This document shows positions 49,401 through 60,876 of a stretch of 64,000 nucleotides of DNA, piece by piece. The position numbers were made by a program, and so were the translations under genes. Where the stretch lies: the NCBI GenBank assembly GCA_036850595.1, contig CM072152.1, positions 15,141,207 to 15,205,206 of the forward strand, read 5' to 3'. This stretch comes from Rhyacichthys aspro (lineage: Eukaryota; Chordata; Actinopteri; Gobiiformes; Rhyacichthyidae). A model generated the notes under the pieces. It had not been told where the DNA came from, ran no database searches, and saw only the letters and a list, made by a program, of their open reading frames with translations. Every line of letters starts with the position of its first letter. Position 1 is the first letter of the stretch.

Positions 49401-51940
49401 TGGAAATCAAAATGACATGAGGTTGTTCTCCTTATGTAATGTAAATGGCACTACACAGTTCAGTTTTAAAGCACACCCCTCTGTTTACAGTAATAAACAC
49501 AAGTAAGTACAGTCAATGTAGTGATTTGTTCCACCTAATACACCAAACAAGTTGCATGGTGTTGTTGCCTTTTGTTTTTAGCACATGTCAAGTACACGGA
49601 TAAAAACATAAAAGGAGGACACATGCTGACAACATGTGACTAAATGACCTCTAGGATGGAGATTGTAACTGCCTACTGTTGACACACAGCTACTCTGGAC
49701 AAAGCTGAGCTGGAAAAATTGATAAATAATTGATTTTACTCTAATGGAGGCAGTTACAGTATGGATATGTGTGTGTACTCTAACACAGGAGATATGTTTT
49801 TAAGTTTTTATGACTAAACTTCATCAGTATTTTATGGTAAATAAGAGCAGACACTTGTTGAATATACTCTGACACATCTTGTGTTGAGCATTAACAGTAC
49901 GGGGAGGCCGTCACCTCTGCATGTACATTATTCCTGCAAACCTAATTAACAATGTACAATCATACACAATCCCTGAAATGCTTGACAAGCAGCTGAAGGG
50001 AGGGGGTGTGGGACTGAATGTATTAATATTTATGGCTTCTTTCAGTAGTGAACAGAGAAATGGACTGCATTAGCAAGTCTAATGCTTTTGAGTGCTAATC
50101 CTGTGCAAAGGAAGCACAATGATACAGCATGTACGGACCAAACCAGCATCTCAGCAGTGGTGTAAGTGTTACTTTTAGGGTTAAGTAGCTGGACTTTTAT
50201 TATCTACCTAAACTACAGAGCAACTGCAATATGACATTTGACTCCTCAGCCTGTCCTGCCTCATTCTCCATCCAACAAACTTTTAATGAGTCATAATCTG
50301 TATACAGCAGCGGTAAGATTTAATGAGGTGCCAGCAACCTTGGGTTGACACAACTCAGCTGCAACACTAATTTGTGAAAGAGCAGAGGAAGCCTTATGAC
50401 AGACACAGCACACAAGTCTCAGACCCATTATAATTGGCAGGGGTGTCAAAGCCTTCATCGGGAAACTGAATAAAGAGAAAAGTTAAAATTTGCAATGTCA
50501 CATTTTGTTCCCTCAGAAGCAGATATTTTCATAGATGGGTGACAAGATTGAAAGGAGCAGTGTAGGTCTGATGAGGAAAACCTCACCTCAGAGACAGACA
50601 AGACTGCAGTTAAAATGATCAGACATCACAAGTCAATGTATTGATTTATTATACTATTCATATATCAGGACCAACTGATACAGGCCAAGGTGATTTTGCA
50701 GTTTGATTATGTGTCAGAGTGTTTGATAAATTGAGTACTTTCAAATACATGTTTCAAGTGGATATAATACATTCTAATGTAGGCATCTGGACATAGTTGT
50801 GTATCTTAAAGACGTTTCATCTGTGCCATGACTCCTTCAAACACTGCCCCATCTTGCCCTTTGTCTTGTGTGATTTATACTTGATATCTATGTCAGGCTA
50901 TAATTAAGCAAGGACCCACTGCCTGCACTTTGCACTTGACAAACAGGTTTTTGTGACAACCTCCGCTGCTGCACCGAGTGCTTCCTTTACAAGATTAATG
51001 AGCTGTATTGTCGGAATGGCTTTAAGTGCATGTTTTCAATGGGATGCAGCCTGTCACACACACTTTCAGCAACATACACATACAGCATTGCCATGATCTC
51101 CCCGTCCTTGATCTGGGTCATGCTCTCAGTGGCTGTGAAGGGCTCTCATTTATGTGTGTGTGCTTATTGTGTGTGTTAGACGCTGCAGCCTCCCTTTACT
51201 GCACCGGAGCTAAAAATATAGTCCCAGTGAAAAACTCTGGATTCACTTGAGCATGTTTATTGTGTTCAAAACGGCCTTGATAAAAGCTTTGAACCAAATA
51301 TACAACACACGTCACTTTTAGCATTCGTCTCATTGAAACCTCACAACACAAAACCTCTTTAGTGACAGTGAATTAAAAAAGTGCAGAAGAAGAAGGATGG
51401 GCATGTGACAAGAAGAATCTCATTTGTGTGTGTAAAATTGACTTTCATGTAGGAAAATTAAACATGGAAAATATGTATATGTAGGTGGGGTCTGTAAATT
51501 AGATAAAGACACAAATGCATCTAAGGATTGATTTTTCACCAAAAATCTGTTCATTGTTGGTGCAGTAGGCTTTGAAAGAGTCTCATCTAAACAATTTTCT
51601 AATTTGACCTCTGCCACTAAAACCTGAAGACTTACCACACTTTGACCAGAATTCCCTTTATCTGCTTGTAATAAATTAAACTGATGAGAGTAGCTATATC
51701 TCAATGACTCAAATGGAAACCACTCCTCCTGGGTGCCAGTGTATTTAGCAGTGCAGAAGACTGCGATGGCAACTATTTGTATTATGGACTAAATCAAATA
51801 ATACATATTTTCTAAATCAAGAGATGACTATCAGACCTTACTGTTGTGTCCTTGCAGTAAAGGTCAAACCAACTGATTAATGATCCAGTAGTGAAAACAC
51901 ACAAAGGCAGGCAGGTCTTCTGGGAATCAATTTATCATAC

Positions 51941-51946
51941 TTTATT
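51941..51946 (-). terminator. Candidate poly(A) signal of the sorting nexin gene
   Basis: A minus-strand AATAAA lies about 210 bases downstream of the stop codon of the SNX-like gene. It is the nearest canonical hexamer noticed on that strand. Confidence 0.4.
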
Positions 51947-52154
51947 TGGTGTGACCCTGGCTGATACAGTAGCCTATTCACAGAGAAGTGCAGTCACTAA
52001 ATGCTGTAGTGAAGACATATTTTACTAAGCCACACATTGAAAGAAAAGCTTTCATGAAACAGTGAGCTTGATTGAAAAACTAGGCGTGTGTTTGTGTAAA
52101 TACAAATTACAGCAATGCCTTAATAATTGTATGTTCCTATACATACTGTTGTCA

Positions 52155-55126
52155 TTAGGCCATGCCTCTGAAGGCTTCCAGATGCAAGTTAAACTGGTCA
52201 GCAGTCTTTCGGGCCGTAAGGAGCTGCTTCTCACACCAAAGAACCAGAGCACGCTGCAACATCTCCACACGAGCATCCTTAAAGTAAGCAATCTGGAGAC
52301 ATACATATTAATGCAGGATGTGTAATGTGTAATGTGTAATGTGCATGTCAGCAAATACAGCGGATGAGAGGTTACCTCCTGCTTAGCTACTCCACTGATG
52401 TCATTAAACTCAGTCTCTGTGGCTTTCTTCACCTCCTCCATCTGGTAAAGATACTCATCATCATTATGTGCATTATTGTATTATATCTATCAAATCATCT
52501 TCTTTTATGTTCTTTGCGTTTGTCATGAGCTGTGGATTTTTCTAAAGTGGTACATGACTGACCCCTGCTGGTTAAAGGTAGGTATAAAAAACATCTAACG
52601 CAAATGTGTTTTGTGTGTGTAACATTTAGACTCACAGCTGCCTTCTTCACAGGTTTGGCTCTTTCTGCGTTCCGCGTGGCAGTCTCTAACTCCACCAGTT
52701 TACAAGTTCGCCGGAAGAGCATTTCCTGTATTGGGAACGAATCAGTTAAGTGGAAATGAATCAAAAAAGCTACCAAGACATACAGTATCTTGTTGCATAA
52801 AATACTTTTTGAAATATAGTTAAATGCCTGCAATGATGACATAAAAGAGATGTGCATGTGTTTCCAGACCTTCTCTGCCTCCTGGTAGCGTGACTCCAGA
52901 TCTAGCCCCAGACCAAGAGTGTCCATGTTGTTCTCTGAGACACTCATCATGTGTTTCTGACAAAAAGCAAAAACACATTTTCCTTCTAGTCTCGATGAAT
53001 TTGAATATAATTACATTCTCAGTGTAAAAGTTAGACTCACTTTCATTGAGTCAAAGACTTCAGAGAGTTTCACACAAACCCTGGAGAGAAACAAAGTCCA
53101 GATTGTCACAAGGGCACTTTTATAGAGCAATACAGCCTGTTTTTAAGTTGGCCTAATATAATCTCACTTGGAGAAGGCCTGTTTGTCAGGGTCATCTCCT
53201 GAATCCACGCACACTTGCAGAGCAGTTGAGAAGTGCCCACAGGCCACTGCTATTTCTAAAAACAAGCACACATATTATATTGACTGTAATATAATATTGA
53301 CCTGCTGTAATACAATAGAGAGTGGCTTTTCTTACTTTGTTCAGTTAGCACTACATCCAGAAATTTCTGCAAGAGGAATTGATGATAAATGGCTTGGTAT
53401 ATTTATAAGCACATGTGAGAAATAACAGGAGGCTGCTCACCTCGGCTACATTTTTGGTACAGCAGGTTAGAGTGTGGTTGAGATCACGTTCAGTCTGAAA
53501 GAACTCATCCACATCCTGAAGATGATAAAACATTATTACATAGTAAACAGGTGAAAAGCTGTGTCCTCAGACTTGATCCATAACATTGCTGCACCTTGTG
53601 GCCTTCCTTTCTCATTTCCTCCACAGCTTGACTCAGACGGTTAAATATGTTTTTCTTGATCCTCTGTCTCCCCGGAGGCTATAAACAACACACAAGGAGA
53701 GGAGGGCTTCCGTTTTAAAACCAAACACTGAGACTTACGTACATCATACAGACAGGAAGCATGTAACCACCATATTCAACACTTTATCATTGCAGTGGAT
53801 ATACATGTCAGTTAATACACCGATTTAACAAACAGGTAGATGCCATGGGGTTGTGAAGAGATGTTTGAAGATTGTTGTGATTTCAGTTCATGTTTTCTTA
53901 TCAGTGCACTTACTTCTGTGCTGGTAAGGAAGACTTCTACAGCTTTGTTTTTGCTCAGTATTCTGTGAGCTGCAATTTGTTGGAGAAACATTTCCAAAGC
54001 TCCACCATAAGGCTTCCACTCCCCCAAAGCAAGAATACCTGGACAGCCCGAAAATATAAGAAACTGCTTATCAAAATATGTTATATGTTTACAAAAGTTG
54101 TTTTAAAATGAACTCACCAAGCTGTTTTATGACCTTGGCAGAAGCATTCGTCTGAGCTTTTGCTGGAAGAGGAGGAAACTTGGGAAAGAAATTAGACCAC
54201 CTTACTTTGCATTATGTTTCGGACTGCGATACTCTTTGTACTTTCTTGTCTGATCCAGTGAACTGAGCATCATTGTGTTGCTTTGTAAAATGTACTTCTC
54301 AGAATCCTCTGTGTTAGCTAGCATTTGCTGGTGAGAGAAAAACTGCCACAACTGTAAACTGGGTGTATCATTTAGACTCAAATGCTGTTGATAAATAGAG
54401 CATAATTCCTGTTTAAACTGTAAGATAAAGCTGGCACTTTTTCAATTGTTTGCAATCAGTTACACACTAATATTGTCCCTGTGATGCAACTAATAGGAAT
54501 GGGCATTTGAAACAAAAACATAATAAACTATCACTGGATTTTTGGTGGTTATGAGTGATTATTTGATTATTCTAGCAGTACCCTATATTGAGTACAGTAT
54601 GTATTCATTTTAAAAATCTATGGAGACCTTGCCCTCATATAAATGTTTGTATTGTACTCACTATCACTCCCTGTATACCAGGCACATCCTCCTGAGAAAA
54701 CAAATACTGCAGAAGCCACTCAAAATCCTCATAGGTCCGGGCCACATGGTACTCTCCAGTCCCAGAGAGCTGTAACACAAAAGACTGTAAATAGTCCCTT
54801 TTTTACACTGCCATATAGAATTAATCCAACTGCAATTTTCTCACCTTTTGTGATATAATCAGAAAAGTAAGGTTGTCTCCGTCTTTCACCACCTCTGTAA
54901 CCTTGATGCTACTAGAGTGCACACTCAGAACCAGTGCCCCTTCTTTTACTTCCTCCTGAAGTACATACATGCAACAGTGTTTGTGTTATGTAAATCAATG
55001 CTACACCAACTTTTTGAAAAGAAAAATGTCATCAGAGTCCATTCTGTGTAACTGCATGTGCACAGCCGTGTCACGTGATCTGCAGTATCTGAGAAATATC
55101 AAATATGAAGACAGACTCACCATCAT
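52155..55126 (-). CDS. PX-BAR sorting nexin, SNX5/6/32-like, divergent
   Basis: Thirteen minus-strand exons join to about 369 residues: 55,121-55,126 (coding part, only MM); 54,845-54,955; 54,662-54,769; 54,118-54,178; 53,914-54,038; 53,595-53,678; 53,441-53,515; 53,336-53,366; 53,168-53,255; 53,041-53,080; 52,870-52,956; 52,636-52,725; 52,376-52,441; and the last, 52,155-52,292, ending GMA-stop. The N-terminal part is a PX-like domain (RTYEDFEWLLQYL, FPPLPAKA, FLQQIAAHRILSK...VFL). The C-terminal two-thirds is helical and BAR-like (KDVDEFFQTE, KLSEVFDSMK, EMLFRRTCKL). These landmarks line up best with SNX5/SNX6/SNX32, endosomal coat proteins that work with SNX1/2 in retrograde sorting. The protein is shorter, mainly between the proline-rich loop and the FLQQ helix. 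All introns are GT-AG. The exact orthologue is not recognised. Confidence 0.8.
52316..52340. repeat. Short tandem repeat, unit TGTGTAA
   Basis: Three tandem copies of a 7-base unit in the last intron of the SNX-like gene, followed by TGTGCATG. Confidence 0.7.
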
Positions 55127-55576
55127 TTTGAGGTTTGATTGCTAGATTTTCCACTCAGTGCTGATGATTTTGTAAGACCTTTAGGCTAAAATCCAATGAA
55201 GCTGTAAACTCTTTTGTCTTATGTTGGCTTTAGAAGGCTCTCGCTCCAATTGCTGAAGAGGCACAGGATATCCTCTGGGTTAAAGTGCACACTACTGCTG
55301 TAAGAAAAGTAGTAAAATGGTGCCAAATGAAAACTGCTGGTGCAGGGAAAAAGATGGGTAAACGGTCTGTTAGTCAGTAACTCTAAGGGCACACCCACAA
55401 AGGAAAAGAATAACGGTCCAATCAGCTGTCAACCCAATGTCCTCACAAAGCTGTAAACAACCACCAGTCTCACCAGAAAGTCTATAAAAGGGAGAATCAT
55501 TACAGGACACAGAGGAGTAAAACTAGACTTTAATATAAATAGAGGCATCAAAACATAACAGGCAATATATATAGTC

Positions 55577-56296
55577 TTAAAAATAGTAGTCTTCCTCATA
55601 TTCATCACCATCAGAAAACATATAAATGAATTCAGGAGCATGAAATGTGTAATGTTCATAAGCATTCTCATCTGGGAAGCTCCACATGAAGTATGGCTCC
55701 TCGGCAAACGGATCATCCTCAAAGAATCGGAATATGTCATCAAAGCTTCTCCTCTGTTCCTCCTCTGGGTCACTAGGCGCTCCATTTTTTACAAAGGCAT
55801 TATGGCCCAACCGGTCATAAAGCTTTCTGTCCTCATTGTTGGAGAGCACTTTGTAAGCTGATGGAGAGAGAGTATACCACCATTTACTAGTTTCTTGTGT
55901 GTGAAATACATTGTTGATAGTTATGCATACTTTCACTGGGTTTTAAAAACAGCCCTGTCACACAACCTTCTTTTCAGTCATAACTCATCATAACTTGAGT
56001 GAGTTCATGCAGGTTTACAAATATTTAAAGGTGACAAGGCAGATTGGACATATGTTACCTTCTGCAATCTCCCTGAAGGTCCTCTCAGCCTCGGTGCTCT
56101 TGTTCTTATCTGGGTGGTACTTTAAAGCCAGTGAACGGAAAGCCTTTTTTATCTGTCTGTCAGTGGCTGTTGGCTCAACATTGAGGGCATCATAGTAGTT
56201 TCTAGTCTTCTCTGATTCCGTGGCTAAAGTGTAAGATAAACAGAGCAAGAGGAGTATAGAGGCATCCGTCCTTTGGTAAACAGCTTGCAGAGCCAT
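55577..56296 (-). CDS. Short ER-type DnaJ (Hsp40) protein, DNAJB9-like
   Basis: Two minus-strand exons, 56,059-56,296 and 55,577-55,857, give 172 residues. Residues 1 to about 26 form a hydrophobic signal sequence. A J domain covers about 33-100 with the HPD motif at 61-63, the basic helix QIKKAFRSLALKY before it and a typical ending DRKLYDRLGHNAF. The tail contains FDDIFRFFEDDPF and is rich in acidic and aromatic residues, ending EYEEDYYF. The closest family known to me is DNAJB9 (ERdj4), a co-chaperone of BiP in ER-associated degradation. This protein is about 50 residues shorter and lacks the conserved DNAJB9 C-terminal block with its paired cysteines. There is no KDEL-type ending. It lies 450 bp upstream of the sorting nexin start on the same strand and is divergent from zc3h10. 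An ATTAAA at 55,529-55,534 may be its poly(A) signal. Confidence 0.85.
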
Positions 56297-56700
56297 GCTA
56301 CTCGTCCAAGCACAAACCAGGAGTGAAACAGGTCCTTGGTGTTACCTTTCAGTCTAGCAGCTTATTTCCTTGTGTGCTCATAGGCAATGTGTACACAAAT
56401 GACATCTACACGTTACTAATACGCAGTTAGGCCTCTTTTTTAATTTATACGTCCTTATTATTTCTGTTCAAGCGTAATATTGGCTTTGTACCTCGGCTAC
56501 GTTTGAGAGTTTGGGAAAAAGAACTGCCAAACCACTCACTCCAATGTGCTTTTTAAAGACATCAACACTAGGGGGCAGTGCTCAACGAGACACAAAACGG
56601 AAGTGATGCGTCTTCTTCGCGGGTGCATTAAACATCTATCAAAGGGAAGAGTAATAAACAACAAACAGCTCTAGATAGACGCTAGATAGACGCTAAATAG
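56297..56700. promoter_or_regulatory. Divergent promoter between the DnaJ-like gene and zc3h10
   Basis: About 0.4 kb separates the DnaJ-like ATG (minus strand) from the region of the zc3h10 first exon (plus strand). I looked for a canonical ER-stress element (CCAAT-N9-CCACG) on both strands and saw none; an ATTGG at about 56,484 lacks the second half-site. Confidence 0.35.
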
Positions 56701-56820
56701 CACAAGGATCATTTATGTTGATAACACAAACATTTGGACAAGTTTCAGTTGTTAAGAGAGAGTGCTTTTGCCGGTACGGTCGCTCTTCTCCGCGGTTTGA
56801 CATCCTGCTAATTGTGCTCG
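56701..56820 (+). other. zc3h10: Probable noncoding first exon of zc3h10
   Basis: A strong donor, CTCG|GTAAGA, ends this segment at 56,820. The coding exon of zc3h10 has an acceptor TTTGGCAG at about 57,362, 63 bases before its ATG. The two make a 541-bp 5'UTR intron. The 5' limit is approximate. Confidence 0.5.
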
Positions 56821-57424
56821 GTAAGACAACATTAGCATTTAGCCTCTGACATTCTCTGGCTAACATTAGCAAGTTGGCAAGCAAGAAGAAAGCACCATTT
56901 TAGACTTGTCTAACTTGCAATGTAATGCTAAACAAGACATTCTATATAATAAAATGTGGATTTGTGGTTTAATTTGATGTGTTCATGACTAACAAAGCTT
57001 TTATTATAAAACTGTTTCAAAGCTACTTTCTATCGATCACGTGATATTGTTTTCATTTTTTCTTTTTGGCTCGTTTTAAAAGCTTGCACACACAAAATTG
57101 CACACCCCAAAGCCTAAAAACTTAAAATGTGTTTTTCAAAACAGTCTTCTATGCAGACTGTTAAATATTTGCACCTTGGTACTAGTAAACAAAAATTGTT
57201 TTTATAGACTCTAACGAGATCTGAGGGCAATAACTAAGTAACAGCATACAAGATAAAAACTGCAGCATTAATCTAAAGATTACAATGCAGAAGTCCAAAA
57301 CCTACGGATTTATTGTTACATTATTAACTATTAATAACCTCTGTATTCCTGACTGTTTGGCAGGTCACGTCCGTCCCACTGATACACATGAGTCCGGTTT
57401 TCTCCTGGTGCTGGGCCAAGCGCC

Positions 57425-59649
57425 ATGCCTGACCGTGATAGTTCCTACCTGTCAGGTGGCAGTGGGAGTGGAGGAACTCTGGGAGACGAAGGTGGACCTG
57501 GGTCAGGTGGCTCTTCAGAAGGCAGAGGGGGTTCGGGAGCAGGTGGAGGCAACATCTCTGGCTCTGGGGGAATGGGGGGAGGAGGGGCTCTTGGAAACGG
57601 CAATAATTGTGGAAATGGCGGAAATGGAGGACAAGGTGCAGGACAGGCTTTGGACGGTGTCTGTAGAGACTTCATACGCAATGTGTGCAAGCGAGGGAAG
57701 CGCTGTCGATTCAGGCACCCAGACTTTAATAAAGTACCAGACCCAGGAGTGCAGAAGAATGAGTTTATCTTCTGCCACGACCATCAGAATAAAGAGTGCC
57801 TACGCTCCAACTGCCGCTTTGTTCATGGCTCTAAAGAGGATGAGGATTATTACAAGAAAACAGGAGAGCTACCTCCTAGACTAAGAGGAAAGGTAGCAGC
57901 ACGATTGGGTCTATCCCCGATGGACCTCCCTCATAGCCGAGGAGAGGTCCCAATCTGCAGAGACTTTCTGAAGGGGGAGTGTCAGAGGGGCAATAAATGT
58001 AAATTTCGCCATGTCAAAAAAGACTATGAGTATGAATCCAACAGAGTGGGAGGTGCATTGGGGCCTGGGGCCAGTGGTATGGTGAATGGTGGGGGAGTAA
58101 TGGGAGGAGGTGGAGGGGGTGTCTGTGGGGGTATGCAAGGACTGGTTGGAGGAAGTGGAAATAACATAATAGGCATGGGCTGCCCCAGTCTCGGTGGCTG
58201 TAGAGACCCAAGTATAGCAGGAGTTGGAGTCGGTAGTGGAGGGATCAGTGGGTGTTTGTCTTTGGGTGCTTCAGGACAACGGCGTTATGACAGGAGCTCA
58301 TGCTCAGTCTATGACCCTCTGCTTGAAAGCAGCCTCTTTGATACTGGCTCCCTGGAAGCATCTATGGATCACACAGCACTGCAGTTAAAGCGCCGGCGCT
58401 TGGAGGGATTGCGCCTGACAGATGGCAGTGGAGGTGGACATTACGAACTGGGAGTGCAGGCCACCCTTCCTCCTCGTCCACTGGAGTACAGGTTTCTCGA
58501 GGAGGAGAACTCACTGCTGAGAAAGAGAGTGGAGGAGTTGAAGAAGCAGGTTTGTCAGGAATTGAAAGTAATAACACTTATGTAAATAAAACTGATTTGT
58601 AAATGATTCCTCATTTAATGTAAGATATTCATTTATATACTCATTTATCTTAAAAGTCACTACTTCTGAATTCACAGGATTTTCTTTCATGTCATGACAG
58701 GCTGACTGAAAGGCATCTACAAGTAGCTAAACCACTATATAATGATTATTACATGTACTTTTTACAGGGAAAACTGTTGATCAGAAAAGCAGGGATTAAA
58801 ACAGTTTTTATCATTACAATGACTTATTTAGAGTCAAAGTCATAGTTTTGACTTTGACCAGAAGAGTTTACACATTCAAAACAAGAGCCATAAAAAGGTT
58901 GCATGTCTGTGGAGATGTGTCAGTAATCCAGGTCATAATCTAATAAAAAAAAGTTAAAAGAAAGAAAGCATCTGGACAGTTTTGAAATGTTTTGTCTCTC
59001 ATCCAAGGGTCTTTGCCAATCCATTTTAGCTGTAAAAAGTTTGATAATAAACAATTTAATTTATGATTATGAGAACAAATGTTAATGTGTGTAATGTTTT
59101 AATATTTTAGTAATCTGTGACTTTTGTCCTTCTCAGGTTTCAAATCTCATTGCCACAAATGAAGTTCTCCTGGAGCAGAACGCGCAGTTTCGAAGTCAAG
59201 CAAAAGTGATGACACTCTCCTCTACTCCTGCTCCCACTGAGCAGACTCTGGCGCCCCCTGTGGGCGCAGTAAGCTCCTACAATCATAGCATTGCTCAGAC
59301 CCACACCACCCTGAGCAGTGCTGGACTGCAGCCTCGGCCTGTGACACAGCAGGACCTGGTGGCACCCACTGGTGCCCCAACAGCACCCCCCACGAATGCT
59401 GCACCTCCCACAGCTCCTCCACCACACCTGAACCCAGAGATCACGCCCCTCTCTGCTGCCCTCGCCCAGACCATTGCCCAGGGAATGGCTCCTCCGGTGT
59501 CTATGGCCCCTGTTGCTGTATCAGTGGCTCCAGTTGCTGTGTCCATGACGCAGCCTCTGCCTGGCATCACCATGAGTCATGCCACCACTCCGATGGTGTC
59601 CTACCCTATTGCCAGCCAAAGCATGAGGATCACCACTCTGCCTCACTAA
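57425..59649 (+). CDS. zc3h10: Zinc finger CCCH-type containing protein 10
   Basis: RNA-binding CCCH zinc-finger protein; family members are linked to microRNA precursor binding and mitochondrial gene control. Two coding exons, 57,425-58,549 and 59,137-59,649, give 545 residues (human about 434). Residues 1-76 are glycine/serine-rich. Three CCCH fingers follow: C80-X7-C88-X5-C94-X3-H98, C117-X7-C125-X4-C130-X3-H134 and C178-X7-C186-X5-C192-X3-H196, with the conserved spacer KKTGELPPRLR. A second glycine-rich stretch (about 210-280) is longer than in mammals. A short coiled coil, EEENSLLRKRVEELKKQ continuing VSNLIATNEVLLEQN, spans the intron. The tail is proline/alanine-rich and ends SMRITTLPH. 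The first ATG of the frame was chosen; it matches the family start MPDRDS. esyt1 lies downstream, as in human. Confidence 0.95.
58805..59035 (+). repeat. Fish interspersed repeat fragment in the zc3h10 coding intron
   Basis: The stretch including AGAAAGAAAGCATCTGGACA and TGTTTTGTCTCTCATCCAAG matches, from memory, a repeat found widely in percomorph fish. Edges are approximate. Confidence 0.4.
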
Positions 59650-60876
59650 CTGAGACTCTAATACTGTAATACTCACAAGAAAGACAGGACCACCCTCAAT
59701 GTGGATTTTAGTATAAATATAAACTTTTTATTTGTTTGAAGACTTGACCAATGTCATAACATAACAAAAAGCTATTTCAGACATATCACCACCAGAGGGC
59801 AGGATTAGGCCTCATTTGTTCAGTGCTCTGTTCCAGCAAACAGACTGTTCTCTTGCCAAGAGAGAAGGACCTGAGCTCCAAAGTGGTCTCTTTAACAATG
59901 AACACAAAAAACGGCAACAACTGATAATTTGTCTGACACAATGTCTGATTCACATTTCTGATGAAGCATTGAAGTGTTGTTCTCATGGGCACCTCAAGAC
60001 TGAAAGCAGTTGTGTTTATATTTTTGTGAATTGCTGTCTAACTTTGGTACTTCGTGAATTTCAAAAAATAGTAACTTACAACCACTCGACATTGTGTCTT
60101 GTCATTTTTTAAGCTTCCCTCTTATCTTAAAACACATTATTATAAAAAATCTTATAACTAACTTTTCTTGAAGAAAAAATACCAACAAAGGAAGCCTCCT
60201 GCAAATGTACATTTCTAGCATGAGTAGGCCTTGGCTATAGGCCTGCATAAAGACATGGTTCTTGGCTCGAGTTGCTTGGATGGCCTTTGTTTAGTAGGCC
60301 TACAGTGGTATCCGTGTGGTTTCTAAACAAAGAACCACGTGTTAAGTAATGAGACATTTCCATCAACCATAGCCTACAGTAGTTAGCTTGTAGTTAGAGC
60401 CTAATTTGGACACTTTGTGCCTAAGTTCGCTGTTTAAATTAAATGTTGCAAACATCTACTTTTAACATCATTTTACTTTCCTGCCAGCATCTAGTGTAAT
60501 ATTCAAACTATTGCCTTGACATAGCGATGCAGTGACTCCTCAAATGTGATGGCTCCGTCTACAGCACAGAAAGAGTCAAAGATGCATATTTTGTTGTAGG
60601 GGGCGTGTTTTCGTTCAGATAACGGGACAGGCTCAGGAGCACGGGCCACTTCTTCCTCCCCGACCTGCAAGACCCATCCTCTACAGCCGCTTTTAACAAA
60701 CTACTACTACTAATACTGTTTTATACGACAAAGAAGATGCTTTCCGAAACACGACTGGGAGAACAACAGTAGAACAGCGATTACGCACGGAAAGCTCTCC
60801 GACGACAGGAATGAAAACTTTACAAAAATAATTGTTACCGCGTTAAGAGACCTCAGTTTATTCACGCGATTCTAAA
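59650..60876 (+). other. zc3h10-esyt1 intergenic region, including zc3h10 3'UTR and esyt1 promoter
   Basis: No coding sequence is convincing here. The first few hundred bases should be the zc3h10 3'UTR, though no canonical AATAAA was noticed. The last 300 bases (about 60,590-60,876) become richer in CpG and contain a GC-box-like GGGGGCGTG at about 60,600, fitting an esyt1 promoter and 5'UTR. Confidence 0.45.

Larger units (their letters stand above)
36200..52150. other. Gene-poor 16 kb between lrrn1 and the SNX-like gene
   Basis: No open frame here has recognisable domains, plausible splicing or family similarity; the longest (about 110 codons, for example 45,305-45,631 minus) look like chance. 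The stretch contains the inverted-repeat element, the dispersed repeat pair, transposon relics and a more GC-balanced block at about 43,200-43,800. Distal regulatory DNA of lrrn1 is possible. Confidence 0.55.

Noticed and set aside
56297..56560. Possible ER-stress response element upstream of the DnaJ-like gene
   Set aside because: An ATTGG is present but the required CGTGG/CCACG half-site at the right spacing is not.
57285..57884. A 199-codon plus-strand frame overlapping zc3h10
   Set aside because: It is an alternative frame of the glycine-rich and zinc-finger coding sequence; the 57,425 frame carries all CCCH fingers and family-conserved ends.
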